From: Actinocatenispora thailandica
GTDB lineage: Bacteria > Actinomycetota > Actinomycetes > Mycobacteriales > Micromonosporaceae
Assembly (NCBI RefSeq): GCF_016865425.1
Contig: NZ_AP023355.1
Span: forward strand, 682,001-746,000
Length of the DNA: 64,000 bases
Direction: 5' to 3'
In this document: piece after piece, positions 53,279-61,956 of the stretch
Layout of the letters: each line of letters begins with the position of its first letter
Position numbering within the stretch: position 1 is the first letter of the stretch
The notes under the pieces: model-generated
What the model was told of the DNA's origin: nothing
Databases searched by the model: none
The model's input: only the letters and a program-made list of their open reading frames with translations
Program-made: the position numbers and the translations under genes

Positions 53279-53884
53279 GTGACTAGTGAGATGCCTTTCA
53301 ACAGTCACATCGAGCGGCTGCTGAGCACCACCGTCCGTTTGGTGAACGTGCTGACACCCGGGTTCGACGGCGGCCGGCCGGTGACCCCGCCGACCGGCCC
53401 GGCGCTGCGCGAGGTGGTCGCCGAGACGGTCCTCGGCGTCGGCCGCGACTTCTCGCCCAGCGCGGCCGACGCCCGCGCGCTGCGCGGCTGCGCCGGCCAG
53501 GCGCGCGAGGTCTTCGCCGCGCTGGAGGCGGACGACGCCGACCGGGCCGCCGCGCTGGTCAACGCGATGCTGCGGGCGAGCGACGCCCGGCCGCAGCTGG
53601 ACGCCAACGGCCACGGCGGGCACACCCTGCACTTCCACGGCCCGGACGACTCGTTCGCCCGCGGCTGGGCGGCCGGCATCGCCGCCGGGCTGGCGATGGC
53701 GATCGGCGGCGACGCCGGCAGCCGGCTCGGGCTGTGCGCGGCGCCCGGCTGCGACCGGGCCTACGTCGACCTCTCCCGCAACGCGCACCGCCGGTTCTGC
53801 TCGACCCGCTGCCAGAACCGGGTCAAGACCGCCGCGTACCGCGCCCGCACCGCCTCGTGGCCCGGTCAGTCGCAGGTGCCGTAG
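53279..53884 (+). CDS. CGNR zinc-finger regulator (ABATE family)
   Basis: A 201-residue protein with an N-terminal ABATE-like ligand domain and a C-terminal CGNR zinc finger (CAAPGCDRAYVDLSRN, RRFCSTRCQNRVKTAAYRAR) supplying four cysteines. It is a likely transcription factor controlling the divergent MFS gene. GTG 53279 has GAGGAGG four bases upstream. Its end overlaps the convergent flavin reductase gene by 19 bases. Confidence 0.9.
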   Translation: MTSEMPFNSHIERLLSTTVRLVNVLTPGFDGGRPVTPPTGPALREVVAETVLGVGRDFSPSAADARALRGCAGQAREVFAALEADDADRAAALVNAMLRASDARPQLDANGHGGHTLHFHGPDDSFARGWAAGIAAGLAMAIGGDAGSRLGLCAAPGCDRAYVDLSRNAHRRFCSTRCQNRVKTAAYRARTASWPGQSQVP

Positions 53885-54390
53885 CGGCCGCGGTGGAACA
53901 CCAGCGGCGGGTGGCTGGAGTCGGCGGCGATGGCGCGCACCCGGGCCAGCGCGAAGTCGTGGTCGCCGGCCGGGGTGATCGACTCGATCGTGCAGTCCAG
54001 CCAGGCCACCGCGCCCAGCAGGATGGGTGCGCCGGTGATCGGCGCCGGGCGCATCTCGACGTCGCGGAACCGGTCGGTACCGGGCGAGGCGAAGGTCCGG
54101 GCCAGCGACTCCTGATGGTGGCCGAGGATGTTGACGCAGAACCCGCCGGCATGCCGGATCACCGGCCAGGAACCGGACGTGTGCGCCGGGAAGAACCCGA
54201 CCAGCGGTGGCCGCAGCGACACCGACGTGAACGAGTTCACCGCGAGTCCCACCGGCCCGTCCGGGCCGAGCGCCGTCACGATCGTCACCCCGGTCGGGAA
54301 GTGGCCGAGCACCCGCCGGTACTCGGCGGGTTCCGGCCCGGTGGATCCGCGGTATTCGTCCGGTTCGATGTCTGACGGCACGACTGCCAT
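53866..54390 (-). CDS. Flavin reductase-like protein (FMN-binding split barrel)
   Basis: A 174-residue protein with the flavin reductase core: HFPTGVTIVTAL, GLAVNSFTSVSLRPPLVGFF and FCVNILGHHQESLARTFA, all typical of HpaC/ActVB-type NAD(P)H:flavin reductases. It would supply reduced flavin to a monooxygenase, but no oxygenase gene is adjacent. ATG 54390 is used; a ribosome site is not obvious. The open frame extends far upstream but without family similarity. Confidence 0.9.
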   Translation of the reverse strand: MAVVPSDIEPDEYRGSTGPEPAEYRRVLGHFPTGVTIVTALGPDGPVGLAVNSFTSVSLRPPLVGFFPAHTSGSWPVIRHAGGFCVNILGHHQESLARTFASPGTDRFRDVEMRPAPITGAPILLGAVAWLDCTIESITPAGDHDFALARVRAIAADSSHPPLVFHRGRYGTCD

Positions 54391-54480
54391 TAGAACGCAT
54401 CGTGCCGGAACGGGCACGTGATCATCCGCACCCCGGTCGTCGCCCGGCCCCGGCCGGCGACGACTGCTAGCCTCCGGAGC

Positions 54481-55446
54481 ATGCTGGCCGCCTACGCAGA
54501 ACGTATCGATCCGGACGATCCGCTGGCCGCCCTCGCGGTCGGTGACCGACCCGAACCCGAGGTGCCGGACGGCTGGGCGGTCGTCGACGTCGCCGCCGCC
54601 GCGCTCAACCACCACGACCTGTGGTCGCTCCGCGGGGTGGGCCTCTCCGCCGACGCGCTGCCGATGATCCTCGGCTGCGACGCCGCCGGTACCGACGCGG
54701 ACGGGCGGCGGGTGGTGGTGCACGCGGTGCTCGGCGACCCGGCCGTCGGCGACGGCGACGAGACCCTGGACCCGCGCCGCAGCCTGCTGTCCGAGCGGTA
54801 CCCGGGCACCCTGGCGCAGCGGGTCGCGGTGCCGGCGCGCAACCTGGTCCCGCTGCCGGACGGGATCGACTTCGACACCGCGGCGTGCCTGCCGACCGCG
54901 TGGCTCACCGCGTACCGGATGCTGACCACCCGCGGCCGGCTGCCCCAGGGCGGGGCGGTGCTGGTGCAGGGCGCCGGTGGCGGGGTGGCGAGCGCCGCGG
55001 TGGTGCTGGCCCAGGCGCTCGGCGCCCGGGTGTACGCGACGAGCCGGGTCGCCGCCAAGCGTGATCGGGTCGCCGCCCTCGGTGTGACCGCGGTCGAGCC
55101 CGGCGCGAAGCTGCCCGAGCGGGTCGACGTGGTGATCGAGACGGTCGGCGAGGCCACCTTCGAGCACTCGCTCAAGTGCGCCAAGCCGGGCGGCCGGATC
55201 GTCGTCGCCGGCGCCACCAGCGGCCACCTGCCGGCCGTCGACCTGCGCCGGGTGTTCTTCCTGCAGCTGGAGATCGTCGGCGCCACCATGGGCACCCGGG
55301 ACGAGCTGGCCGCGCTGCTCGACCTCTGCGTCGCGAAGAACCTGCGTCCCGTCGTCGACTCGACCTACCCGCTGGCGGACGCCGCCACCGCGTTCGCCCG
55401 CCTCGCCGAGGGCACCACCTTCGGCAAGCTGGTCCTCCACCCCTGA
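54481..55446 (+). CDS. Zinc-free quinone oxidoreductase/alcohol dehydrogenase-like (MDR) protein
   Basis: A 321-residue medium-chain dehydrogenase/reductase: NHHDLWSLRG, GCDAAG near the front, the nucleotide-binding QGAGGGVASAAVVLAQALGA and a C-terminal FGKLVLHP. The catalytic zinc ligands are missing (no GHE), placing it with quinone oxidoreductases. ATG 54481 lies seven bases after TAGCCT (54468-54473). It stands between a flavin reductase and an MFS gene, both on the other strand. Confidence 0.88.
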   Translation: MLAAYAERIDPDDPLAALAVGDRPEPEVPDGWAVVDVAAAALNHHDLWSLRGVGLSADALPMILGCDAAGTDADGRRVVVHAVLGDPAVGDGDETLDPRRSLLSERYPGTLAQRVAVPARNLVPLPDGIDFDTAACLPTAWLTAYRMLTTRGRLPQGGAVLVQGAGGGVASAAVVLAQALGARVYATSRVAAKRDRVAALGVTAVEPGAKLPERVDVVIETVGEATFEHSLKCAKPGGRIVVAGATSGHLPAVDLRRVFFLQLEIVGATMGTRDELAALLDLCVAKNLRPVVDSTYPLADAATAFARLAEGTTFGKLVLHP

Positions 55447-55506
55447 CGGCTACTCCCGTTCGAGTCCACAGCAGAGCCCCAGCACGAACGCGGTCTGCCC
55501 GCGATC

Positions 55507-56811
55507 TCAGGTTGCCGACTGGGCGGGTTCGGGTCTCGGGGTCGGTGCGAGGCCGTCCTGGGCGGAGGTGAGGCGGCGGCGCAGGGTGAGGAAGGCGAGG
55601 CCGCCGAGCAGGCTGCCGCCGATGCACAGCGCCGCCCAGTACCGGCCGTCGGCGCGGGCGATCAGCAGGCCGGCCAGCGCCGGGCCGGCGATGCCGGAGA
55701 TGGTCCAGGTCATCCCGGCGAGCGCGTTGTACCGGCCGCGGACCCGCTCGTCGGCGAGCCCGTTGACCAGCGCCGGCATCACCGGCGCCCAGATCGTCTC
55801 GCCGGCGCCGAACACCGCGAGCCCGAGCACCACGGCCACGATCGCGAGCGGCCGGCCGACGAAGGCGCCGGAGACCGCGACGACCACCCAGGCCGCCGAC
55901 CAGATCAGCCCGGCGATGCCCAGCGCGGTGCTGCGGCGGCGGCCGGCGACCAGCCGCAGGGTGACCAACTGCCCGGCGACGATCACCACGGTGTTGGCCG
56001 CGAACGCCCAGCCGAGGGTGCGTGCCGGCACCTGCGCCTGGTTCACCGCGTACGCCGTGAAGCCGGTGTCCATCTGGGCGTACGCGCAGGTCAGCAGCAC
56101 CGTGCCGACCACGATGACGAGCAGCAGGGTGCGGTCGCGCAGCACCTCCCGCCAGCCGGGCTGCGGGGTCGCGGTGTCGTGCTCGGCGCTGGTCGGGTCC
56201 AGCGTGCCGGTGCCGCGCGGCAGGGTCAGCAGCACCACGATGTAGCCGACGTAGCTGGCCGCGTCGATCCAGTACAGCCACTGGAAGGTACGCGGGTCGG
56301 CCAGGTCGACCAGCGCCGAGGCGACCAGCCCGCCGACCCCGAAGCCGGCGTTCATCAGCATGAACTGCACGCCGTACGCGCGTTCCCGCTTCGCGACCGG
56401 CACCATCCGGGTCAGCAGTGCGGACGAGCCGGGGAAGGTGGCGCAGTTGAACACCGCCACCCAGCTCGCCACCACGATCGCGTCCAGGCTGGAGTGGATG
56501 AAACCCACCGCGGCCATTCCGGTCGCCTCGCCGAGCAGCCCGACCAGCAGCACGACCCGCGGGCCGAACCGGTCGATCAACGTACCGGCGAGCGGGGACA
56601 CGACCAGCGCCACCACGCCCATCCAGGACAGGATCAGTCCGACCTGGGTGGTCGGCAGGTGCCGCACCTGGGTGAAGTAGACGAACAGGTACGGCATGGA
56701 CATGCCGCTGCCGAGGGCGGAGAACGCGATGCCCGCGAACATCCGGCGCGCCAGCGGCGGCATGCCGGGGGCGTCGGTGGGCGCGGGGGCGGTGGTGAAG
56801 GAAGTTGCCAT
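55507..56811 (-). CDS. MFS transporter
   Basis: A 434-residue twelve-helix exporter; motif A is recognisable as PLAGTLIDRFGPRVVL. It is in the group that includes actinobacterial multidrug and mycothiol-conjugate exporters, but the substrate is unknown. ATG 56811 starts with MATSFTTAPAP; GTG 56832 is a longer alternative. Not closely related to the MFS protein at 51993-53264. Confidence 0.9.
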   Translation of the reverse strand: MATSFTTAPAPTDAPGMPPLARRMFAGIAFSALGSGMSMPYLFVYFTQVRHLPTTQVGLILSWMGVVALVVSPLAGTLIDRFGPRVVLLVGLLGEATGMAAVGFIHSSLDAIVVASWVAVFNCATFPGSSALLTRMVPVAKRERAYGVQFMLMNAGFGVGGLVASALVDLADPRTFQWLYWIDAASYVGYIVVLLTLPRGTGTLDPTSAEHDTATPQPGWREVLRDRTLLLVIVVGTVLLTCAYAQMDTGFTAYAVNQAQVPARTLGWAFAANTVVIVAGQLVTLRLVAGRRRSTALGIAGLIWSAAWVVVAVSGAFVGRPLAIVAVVLGLAVFGAGETIWAPVMPALVNGLADERVRGRYNALAGMTWTISGIAGPALAGLLIARADGRYWAALCIGGSLLGGLAFLTLRRRLTSAQDGLAPTPRPEPAQSAT

Positions 56812-56899
56812 CTCAACCGCGAATCGTGCCACCGCCCTGCGACAGCCCGGCAGCGAATTACGCCCACCCCGGCGCCCGCCGTGGCGGACCTAACACCGG

Positions 56900-57778
56900 C
56901 TACAGGTCCAGCTGGTACTCGTGGCTGACATGGGTGGGGCGGTAGCCCAGCTCGGCGTTGATCCGGCGCATCGGGCCGTTGCTCGCCGCGGTGTCCGCCA
57001 GCAGCCCGGCCAGCTCGGGATAGCGGTGCGCGGCGCGGTCGATCGCCGCCACCTTCATCCAGCGGGCCAGCCCGTGGCCGCGGTGCTCGGGCAGCACGCC
57101 GGTGCCGTAGTGCTGCCCGTCGCCGGTACCGTCGGCGCCCACGACCAGCTCGGTGAAGCCGACGATCTCGCCGGTGTCCTCGGCCGCGACGGCCACGGTG
57201 TCCAGGTGCTCGCCCCGGTCGGCGACCGCGCGGGCCACCTCGCGCACCGCGTCGACGTCCCAGTGCGTGGTGCCGTAGTCGGTGTCGTCCATCGGCATGT
57301 CGTCCATCGCCCGGCGGGATGCGGCGAAGCTCGCCGCCAGCTCGTCGGGCACCGTGCCGCGCCAGCTGACCAGCCGGTACCCGGGGTGCGGGGTGCCGAT
57401 CTCGGTGGCCAGGGCCGCCCGGTCGACCTCGGCCAGCGGCAGCCGGGTGTAGATCAGCTGCAGCACCCGGCGGAAGCCGCGGGCCGCGAGGAAGGCGTCG
57501 CCGGGCGTGTCCGCGGGCACCTCGGCGAGCAGGCTGCGCCGGCCGTCCACGCGGGCCGCCGCGACCAGCGCCGCGAGCAGCGCGGTACCGGTGCCGCGGC
57601 GGCGTTCCGCGGGGTGCACGGCGAGGGACAACTCGCCCAGATGCCGCCGGCCGTCCGAGTCGAACAGCCGCAGGTGAGCCGAACCGACCGGATGGCCGTC
57701 CGGGTGGGCGGCCAGCCAGACCAGCCGCGGGTGGGCTCCGGTCTCGGTCAGGGTGGTCAGGGTGACGGGATCCGACAC
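56900..57778 (-). CDS. Tandem-domain GNAT acetyltransferase
   Basis: A 292-residue protein of two GNAT domains. The first has the acetyl-CoA loop HPAERRRGTGTALL; the second VLPEHRGHGLARWMK followed by the tail NAELGYRPTHVSHEYQLDL. Two-domain GNATs of this kind are common in actinomycetes, where they modify mycothiol-like or aminoglycoside-like substrates; the actual target is unknown. GTG 57778 follows CGGAG at good spacing; the frame is open to 57844. Confidence 0.88.
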   Translation of the reverse strand: MSDPVTLTTLTETGAHPRLVWLAAHPDGHPVGSAHLRLFDSDGRRHLGELSLAVHPAERRRGTGTALLAALVAAARVDGRRSLLAEVPADTPGDAFLAARGFRRVLQLIYTRLPLAEVDRAALATEIGTPHPGYRLVSWRGTVPDELAASFAASRRAMDDMPMDDTDYGTTHWDVDAVREVARAVADRGEHLDTVAVAAEDTGEIVGFTELVVGADGTGDGQHYGTGVLPEHRGHGLARWMKVAAIDRAAHRYPELAGLLADTAASNGPMRRINAELGYRPTHVSHEYQLDL

Positions 57779-57921
57779 GTGCGCTCCGATCGTGGCCGGC
57801 GATCCGCCGGGACGGGCCGCCGCGGGCTGGGACGATGCCGGCAAACTATCCGGCGACCGCGGGCGACGCGAACAATATCGGTGGTCGGCCGGGGTGGCGT
57901 GGCCGCTACCATCGGCACCCG

Positions 57922-59556
57922 ATGACTGCCACCCTGATCGCCAAGGACCTCTCCGCCGGGCACGGTGACCGCGTGCTGTTCAGCGGTCTCGACCTGATCG
58001 TCGCGCCGGGCGACGTGGTCGGCCTGGTCGGGGCCAACGGCGCCGGCAAGTCGACGCTGCTGCGCCTGCTGGCCGGCCTCGGTACCGCGGAGTCCGGCGC
58101 GGTGTCGCTCAGCCCACCGACCGCGACGGTCGGCTACCTGCCGCAGGAGCCGGAGCCGCGGCCCGGCGAGACGGTCGAGCAGTTCTTCGGCCGGCGTACC
58201 GGGGTGACCGAGGCGCAGCGCCAGCTGGACGCCACGACCGAGGCGCTGACCGAGGGGCGCCCGGGCGCCGACGAGGCGTACGCGGCGGCGCTGGAGCGGT
58301 GGCTCGCCCTCGGCGGCGCCGACCTGGCCGAGCGCACCGGGGAGGTGACCGCAGACCTCGGCCTCGCGGTCGACCTGGGGGTACCGATGGCGACCCTGTC
58401 CGGTGGGCAGGCGGCGCGGGCCGGGCTCGCCTCGCTGCTGCTGTCCCGGTACGACGTGTTCCTGCTGGACGAGCCGACCAACAACCTGGACCTGGCCGGG
58501 CTCGCCCGGCTGGAGCGGTTCGTCACCGAGCTGCGTGCCGGCACCGTGCTGGTCAGCCACGACCGCGAGTTTCTCACCCGCACCGTCGATCGGGTCGTCG
58601 AGCTGGACCTGGCACAGCAACAGATCCGGGTCTACGGCGGCGGGTACGAGTCCTATGTGGAGGAACGGGAGCGGGCCAGGCGGCGGGCCCGCGAGGCGTA
58701 CGAGGAGTACGCCGGCAAGAAGGAGGATCTGCTGGCTCGCGCTCGCAAGCAGCGGGCGTGGTCGGACAAGGGCGTCGCGAACGCGACGAAGAAGCAGACC
58801 GACCCGGACAAGAACATCAAGGCGTACCGGATCGAGGGCAGCGAGAAGCTCGCCGCCAAGGCGAAGCAGACCGAGCGCGCGATCGAGCGGCTGGACGTCG
58901 TCGAGGAACCGCGCAAGGAATGGGAACTGCGGATGCACATCGCCGCGGCGCCCCGGTCCGGCGCGGTGGTCGCCACCCTGCGTGGTACGACCGTCCACCG
59001 TGGACGGTTCACGCTCGGCCCGGTGGACCTGCAGATCGACTGGGCCGACCGGGTCGCCATCACCGGCGCGAACGGCGCCGGCAAGTCGACGCTGCTCGCG
59101 CTGCTGCTCGGCCGGCTCGCGCCGGACGGCGGTACGGCCACGCTCGGCCCCGGTGTCGTCGTCGGCGAGGTCGACCAGGCGCGCGAGACGTTCGACACCG
59201 CCGAGCCGCTGGTCGACGCGTTCGCCGCGGCGTCCGGGCTGCTGCCGGCCGACGCGCGTACCCTGCTGGCGAAGTTCGGGCTGCGCGCGGACCACGTGCT
59301 GCGCGCCGCGGACACGCTGTCGCCGGGCGAGCGCACCCGGGCCGGGCTCGCACTGCTGCAGGCCCGCGGGGTGAACCTGCTCGTGCTGGACGAGCCGACC
59401 AACCACCTGGATCTGCCCGCGATCGAGCAGCTCGAGTCGGCACTCGCCGACTACAACGGCACGTTGCTGCTGGTCAGCCACGATCGCCGGCTGCTGGAGG
59501 CGGTGCACGTCACGCGCCGGCTGTCCGTCGCCGGCGGCGAGGTCACCGAGCTCTGA
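57922..59556 (+). CDS. ABC-F family ATPase
   Basis: A 544-residue protein with two ATPase domains and no membrane segment. Domain 1: GANGAGKST, LSGGQAARA, LLDEPTNNLD. Between the domains runs a charged linker helix (EERERARRRAREAYEEY). Domain 2: GANGAGKST, LSPGERTRA, LDEPTNHLD. ABC-F proteins bind the ribosome E site and regulate translation or protect it from antibiotics. ATG 57922 follows TACCAT by nine bases. It is divergent from the GNAT gene. Confidence 0.95.
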   Translation: MTATLIAKDLSAGHGDRVLFSGLDLIVAPGDVVGLVGANGAGKSTLLRLLAGLGTAESGAVSLSPPTATVGYLPQEPEPRPGETVEQFFGRRTGVTEAQRQLDATTEALTEGRPGADEAYAAALERWLALGGADLAERTGEVTADLGLAVDLGVPMATLSGGQAARAGLASLLLSRYDVFLLDEPTNNLDLAGLARLERFVTELRAGTVLVSHDREFLTRTVDRVVELDLAQQQIRVYGGGYESYVEERERARRRAREAYEEYAGKKEDLLARARKQRAWSDKGVANATKKQTDPDKNIKAYRIEGSEKLAAKAKQTERAIERLDVVEEPRKEWELRMHIAAAPRSGAVVATLRGTTVHRGRFTLGPVDLQIDWADRVAITGANGAGKSTLLALLLGRLAPDGGTATLGPGVVVGEVDQARETFDTAEPLVDAFAAASGLLPADARTLLAKFGLRADHVLRAADTLSPGERTRAGLALLQARGVNLLVLDEPTNHLDLPAIEQLESALADYNGTLLLVSHDRRLLEAVHVTRRLSVAGGEVTEL

Positions 59557-59592
59557 CCGCCCGCGCGCCGCGCCGTGGCGCGCCGCCGCACT

Positions 59593-59609
59593 GCCGTCGA
59601 GCCGACGGC
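59593..59609. terminator. Small hairpin between ABC-F and MerR genes
   Basis: GCCGTCG, AGC, CGACGGC form a perfect 7-bp stem in the 81 bases between the two convergent stops. It is a modest candidate for a shared terminator. Confidence 0.4.
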
Positions 59610-59637
59610 GTTGCGGCCGGCCGGGTCGGTGACGCCG

Positions 59638-60423
59638 TCAGTACGGGTCCGGGCCGGGAATGCGGACGCCGGCGGCGCGGAGCTTGTCCTCGACGAGCGC
59701 GACGAGCCGGGCGGCGCCCGACGCCGGCGGTTCGCTGTGGTCGGCGATCAGCCGGTAGCGGGTGGCGGCGTCGGTGCGCGCCTGCAGGCCGGTCAGGATC
59801 TTCAGGTGTTCGGGATTGGCGAGGTAGTGGTCGGTCGTGGCGGTGGCAAGCGCGTCGATGCGGGCGTCGTCCGGTGCCCAGCTCGCCGCCTCCGCGGCGC
59901 GCCGGCTCAACGCGACGAACCGGTCGTCGTGCAGGGCGTGCTCGACGAGGCCGAGGTACTCGTCGAAGCCCTCCGGGACGAGCGCGGCGGCCAGCACCCA
60001 ACCCTCCCGGGCGGCCGCGATCTCCTCGGCGGAGAAGCCGAGCCCGGGCATCCGCTCCAGCAGTGCCACGGCGCGGTCGGGCAGCAGGGCACGGTTGCCG
60101 TCGGCGAGCCGGTGCAGCATCTCGCGCCGGGCGGTCAACTCCTCGATCCGTTCGGTGAGCTGCCGCTCGACGCGGACGATGGCGTCGGCGAACCGCTCGG
60201 CGTCCGCGTCGACCAGCGGGCCGATCTCCGCCAGCGGCACGCCCGCGGCGGCCAGGGTCCGCACCTGTACCAGCCGGAGCAGGTCGGCCGACGCGTACCG
60301 CCGGTAGCCGGAGCTGTCCCGTTCCGGCTCCGCGACCAGGCCGAGCTTGTGGTAGTGCCGGACCGTCTTGACGGTGACGCCGGCGAACGCGGCTGCCTGC
60401 CCGATCGTGACTCCGTTGCGCAT
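59638..60423 (-). CDS. MerR-family transcriptional regulator
   Basis: A 261-residue regulator: N-terminal MerR helix-turn-helix (TIGQAAAFAGVTVKTVRHYHKLGLV, YRRYASADLLRL), the dimerisation helix, and a large C-terminal effector domain without the metal-binding cysteines of MerR/CueR. It is probably a drug- or small-molecule-sensing MerR. It may control nearby genes whose upstream regions contain inverted repeats (61756-61770 and 61902-61915), but that is inference. Confidence 0.9.
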   Translation of the reverse strand: MRNGVTIGQAAAFAGVTVKTVRHYHKLGLVAEPERDSSGYRRYASADLLRLVQVRTLAAAGVPLAEIGPLVDADAERFADAIVRVERQLTERIEELTARREMLHRLADGNRALLPDRAVALLERMPGLGFSAEEIAAAREGWVLAAALVPEGFDEYLGLVEHALHDDRFVALSRRAAEAASWAPDDARIDALATATTDHYLANPEHLKILTGLQARTDAATRYRLIADHSEPPASGAARLVALVEDKLRAAGVRIPGPDPY

Positions 60424-60566
60424 CTGCCCAGCTTGCCTCGTGGCCGGGCCCGGCCACGAGGCAACACCCGAGCAGCGCACCCGGGCGGGGCGTCCGGCAC
60501 GCCGGGCTGGTCGGGCCCGGCGCCCCGGTTCGGGCGCCGTCCGCCGCGCGGGCCGGGGCAGCACCG

Positions 60567-61685
60567 TCAGCCCGCCGACCCGTCCTGCCCGCCGCCGAAC
60601 ACCTCGTCGACGAGCCGCTGGGTGGCCTGCTGGAACGGTACCGCCAGCGACATCGCGGCGTCGTCCACGTAGTTCAGCGAGCCGGTCAGGGTCTTGCTGC
60701 CGTCCGGGGTGCTGAACATCAGCGCCGCGTGCCCGGCGGCGCCGCCGTTGTGCGTGATCACGGTGCCTCCGCCGGTGTCCTGGACGAACACGCCCAGGCC
60801 GTAGCCCATGTTCGGGATCGGCGTGGGGCGCGGCGTGCGCATCTCGGCCAGCAGATCGGCCGGCAGCAGCGTGCCGCCGCACAGCGCGGAGATGAACGTG
60901 TGCAGGTCCCGGGTCGTCGAGATCATGTCACCGCCGCTGGAGATCCAGGACGGGTTCTGCCGGGTGACGTCGACGGTGTGCTGCTCGCCGTCCTGTTCGT
61001 ACCGGTAGTAGGCGTGGGCGTACGGCTCCGGGAGGTCGGTCTGGGTGGTGGGTGCCACGGTGCCGGTCAGCCCGAGCGGCCCGAGGATCAGCCGCTGCAT
61101 CTCCTCGGCGACCGGGTGACCGGTGACCCGCTCGATCAGCAGCCGGGCCAGCACGTAGTTGGTGTTCGAGTAGCTCCAGTCGGTACCCGGTTCGAACCGC
61201 GCCGGCTTGGACAACGCCAGCCGCACCAGATCCTCCGGCAGGTAGGTCTTGAACCGGTTGTCCACCCACTCCTTGCCCGCCGGGGTCGCGGGGATCCCCG
61301 GGACGACCGTGCCGTCGGGGTAGTACTCGCCGGTGAAGTTGAAGACGCCGCTGGTGTGCTGCAGCAGCATCCGTACCGTGATCCGCTCGTCCAGGCCGAA
61401 CTCGGGCAGGTAGGAGGCCGCCGGGGCGTCCAGGTCGATCCGGCCCTCGGCCACCAGCTGCAGGACCACCGTCGCGGTGAACGTCTTGGTGTTGCTGCCG
61501 ATCCGGACGTGCCCGTCCACGGGCGGCTCGGCCGGCTCGCCGAGCGTGCACAGGCCCGCGCTGCCGGCCCACTCGCCGCGCTCGTCGTGCACGCGCAGCG
61601 TCATCCCGGTGATGCCGGACGCGACGATGTCGTCCAGGGCCTTCCGCAGCTCGGGGCGGTCCTGGCCGGTCTGGGTGGTGGACAT
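60567..61685 (-). CDS. Serine hydrolase of the beta-lactamase/DD-peptidase fold
   Basis: A 372-residue protein with the motifs of the class C beta-lactamase family: SNTK (SxxK), YSNTNY (YxN) and HNGG (equivalent of KTG). It has no signal peptide, so it is probably cytoplasmic and may be an esterase or D-amino-acid peptidase rather than a resistance enzyme. ATG 61685 is preceded by AAGGGAG. Upstream is the ACCCTG-N3-CAGGGT inverted repeat. Confidence 0.9.
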   Translation of the reverse strand: MSTTQTGQDRPELRKALDDIVASGITGMTLRVHDERGEWAGSAGLCTLGEPAEPPVDGHVRIGSNTKTFTATVVLQLVAEGRIDLDAPAASYLPEFGLDERITVRMLLQHTSGVFNFTGEYYPDGTVVPGIPATPAGKEWVDNRFKTYLPEDLVRLALSKPARFEPGTDWSYSNTNYVLARLLIERVTGHPVAEEMQRLILGPLGLTGTVAPTTQTDLPEPYAHAYYRYEQDGEQHTVDVTRQNPSWISSGGDMISTTRDLHTFISALCGGTLLPADLLAEMRTPRPTPIPNMGYGLGVFVQDTGGGTVITHNGGAAGHAALMFSTPDGSKTLTGSLNYVDDAAMSLAVPFQQATQRLVDEVFGGGQDGSAG

Positions 61686-61755
61686 GGCGGTGCTCCCTTG
61701 GCTCGGTGGTTCCGGTTCGCCGCCGTGGTGCGGCTGGCCGATGCCGGCAGCGTGC

Positions 61756-61770
61756 ACCCTGACCCAGGGT
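61756..61770. promoter_or_regulatory. Inverted repeat ACCCTG-N3-CAGGGT before the serine hydrolase gene
   Basis: Perfect 6-bp arms around three bases. Just upstream on the minus strand is TTGACC (complement of 61768-61773), overlapping the dyad as MerR-type operators overlap their promoters. No convincing -10 box is seen, so this remains a weak candidate. Confidence 0.35.
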
Positions 61771-61895
61771 CAACCTCAAGCATGATCCGGGACACCGTCC
61801 CGCCCTCCCGCGAGCCGGGTGGGGCTGCGAGCCGGGTCCGAAGCGCCGGGTGGCCGATGGATCGTCGCAGGCGCGGCGGAGGGCCGGTTCCGGGC

Positions 61896-61915
61896 TTGAC
61901 TTGAAGTCGACTTCA
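61896..61915. promoter_or_regulatory. TTGACT box overlapping the palindrome TGAAGTCGACTTCA
   Basis: TTGACT (61896-61901) abuts the perfect 14-bp palindrome TGAAGTCGACTTCA (61902-61915), 42 bases before the first quinone oxidoreductase gene. A palindrome placed directly after a -35 element is typical of sites for MarR/HxlR/MerR-type regulators. The MerR gene at 59638-60423 is the nearest candidate regulator. Confidence 0.55.
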
Positions 61916-61956
61916 TGTTCGAGACTCCTCCCGAGACCAGACGAGGGAGTGTCGGG

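Noticed and set aside
60567..61685. Antibiotic-resistance beta-lactamase
   Set aside because: No signal peptide is present and the family is mostly esterases and DD-peptidases; the fold alone does not show resistance.
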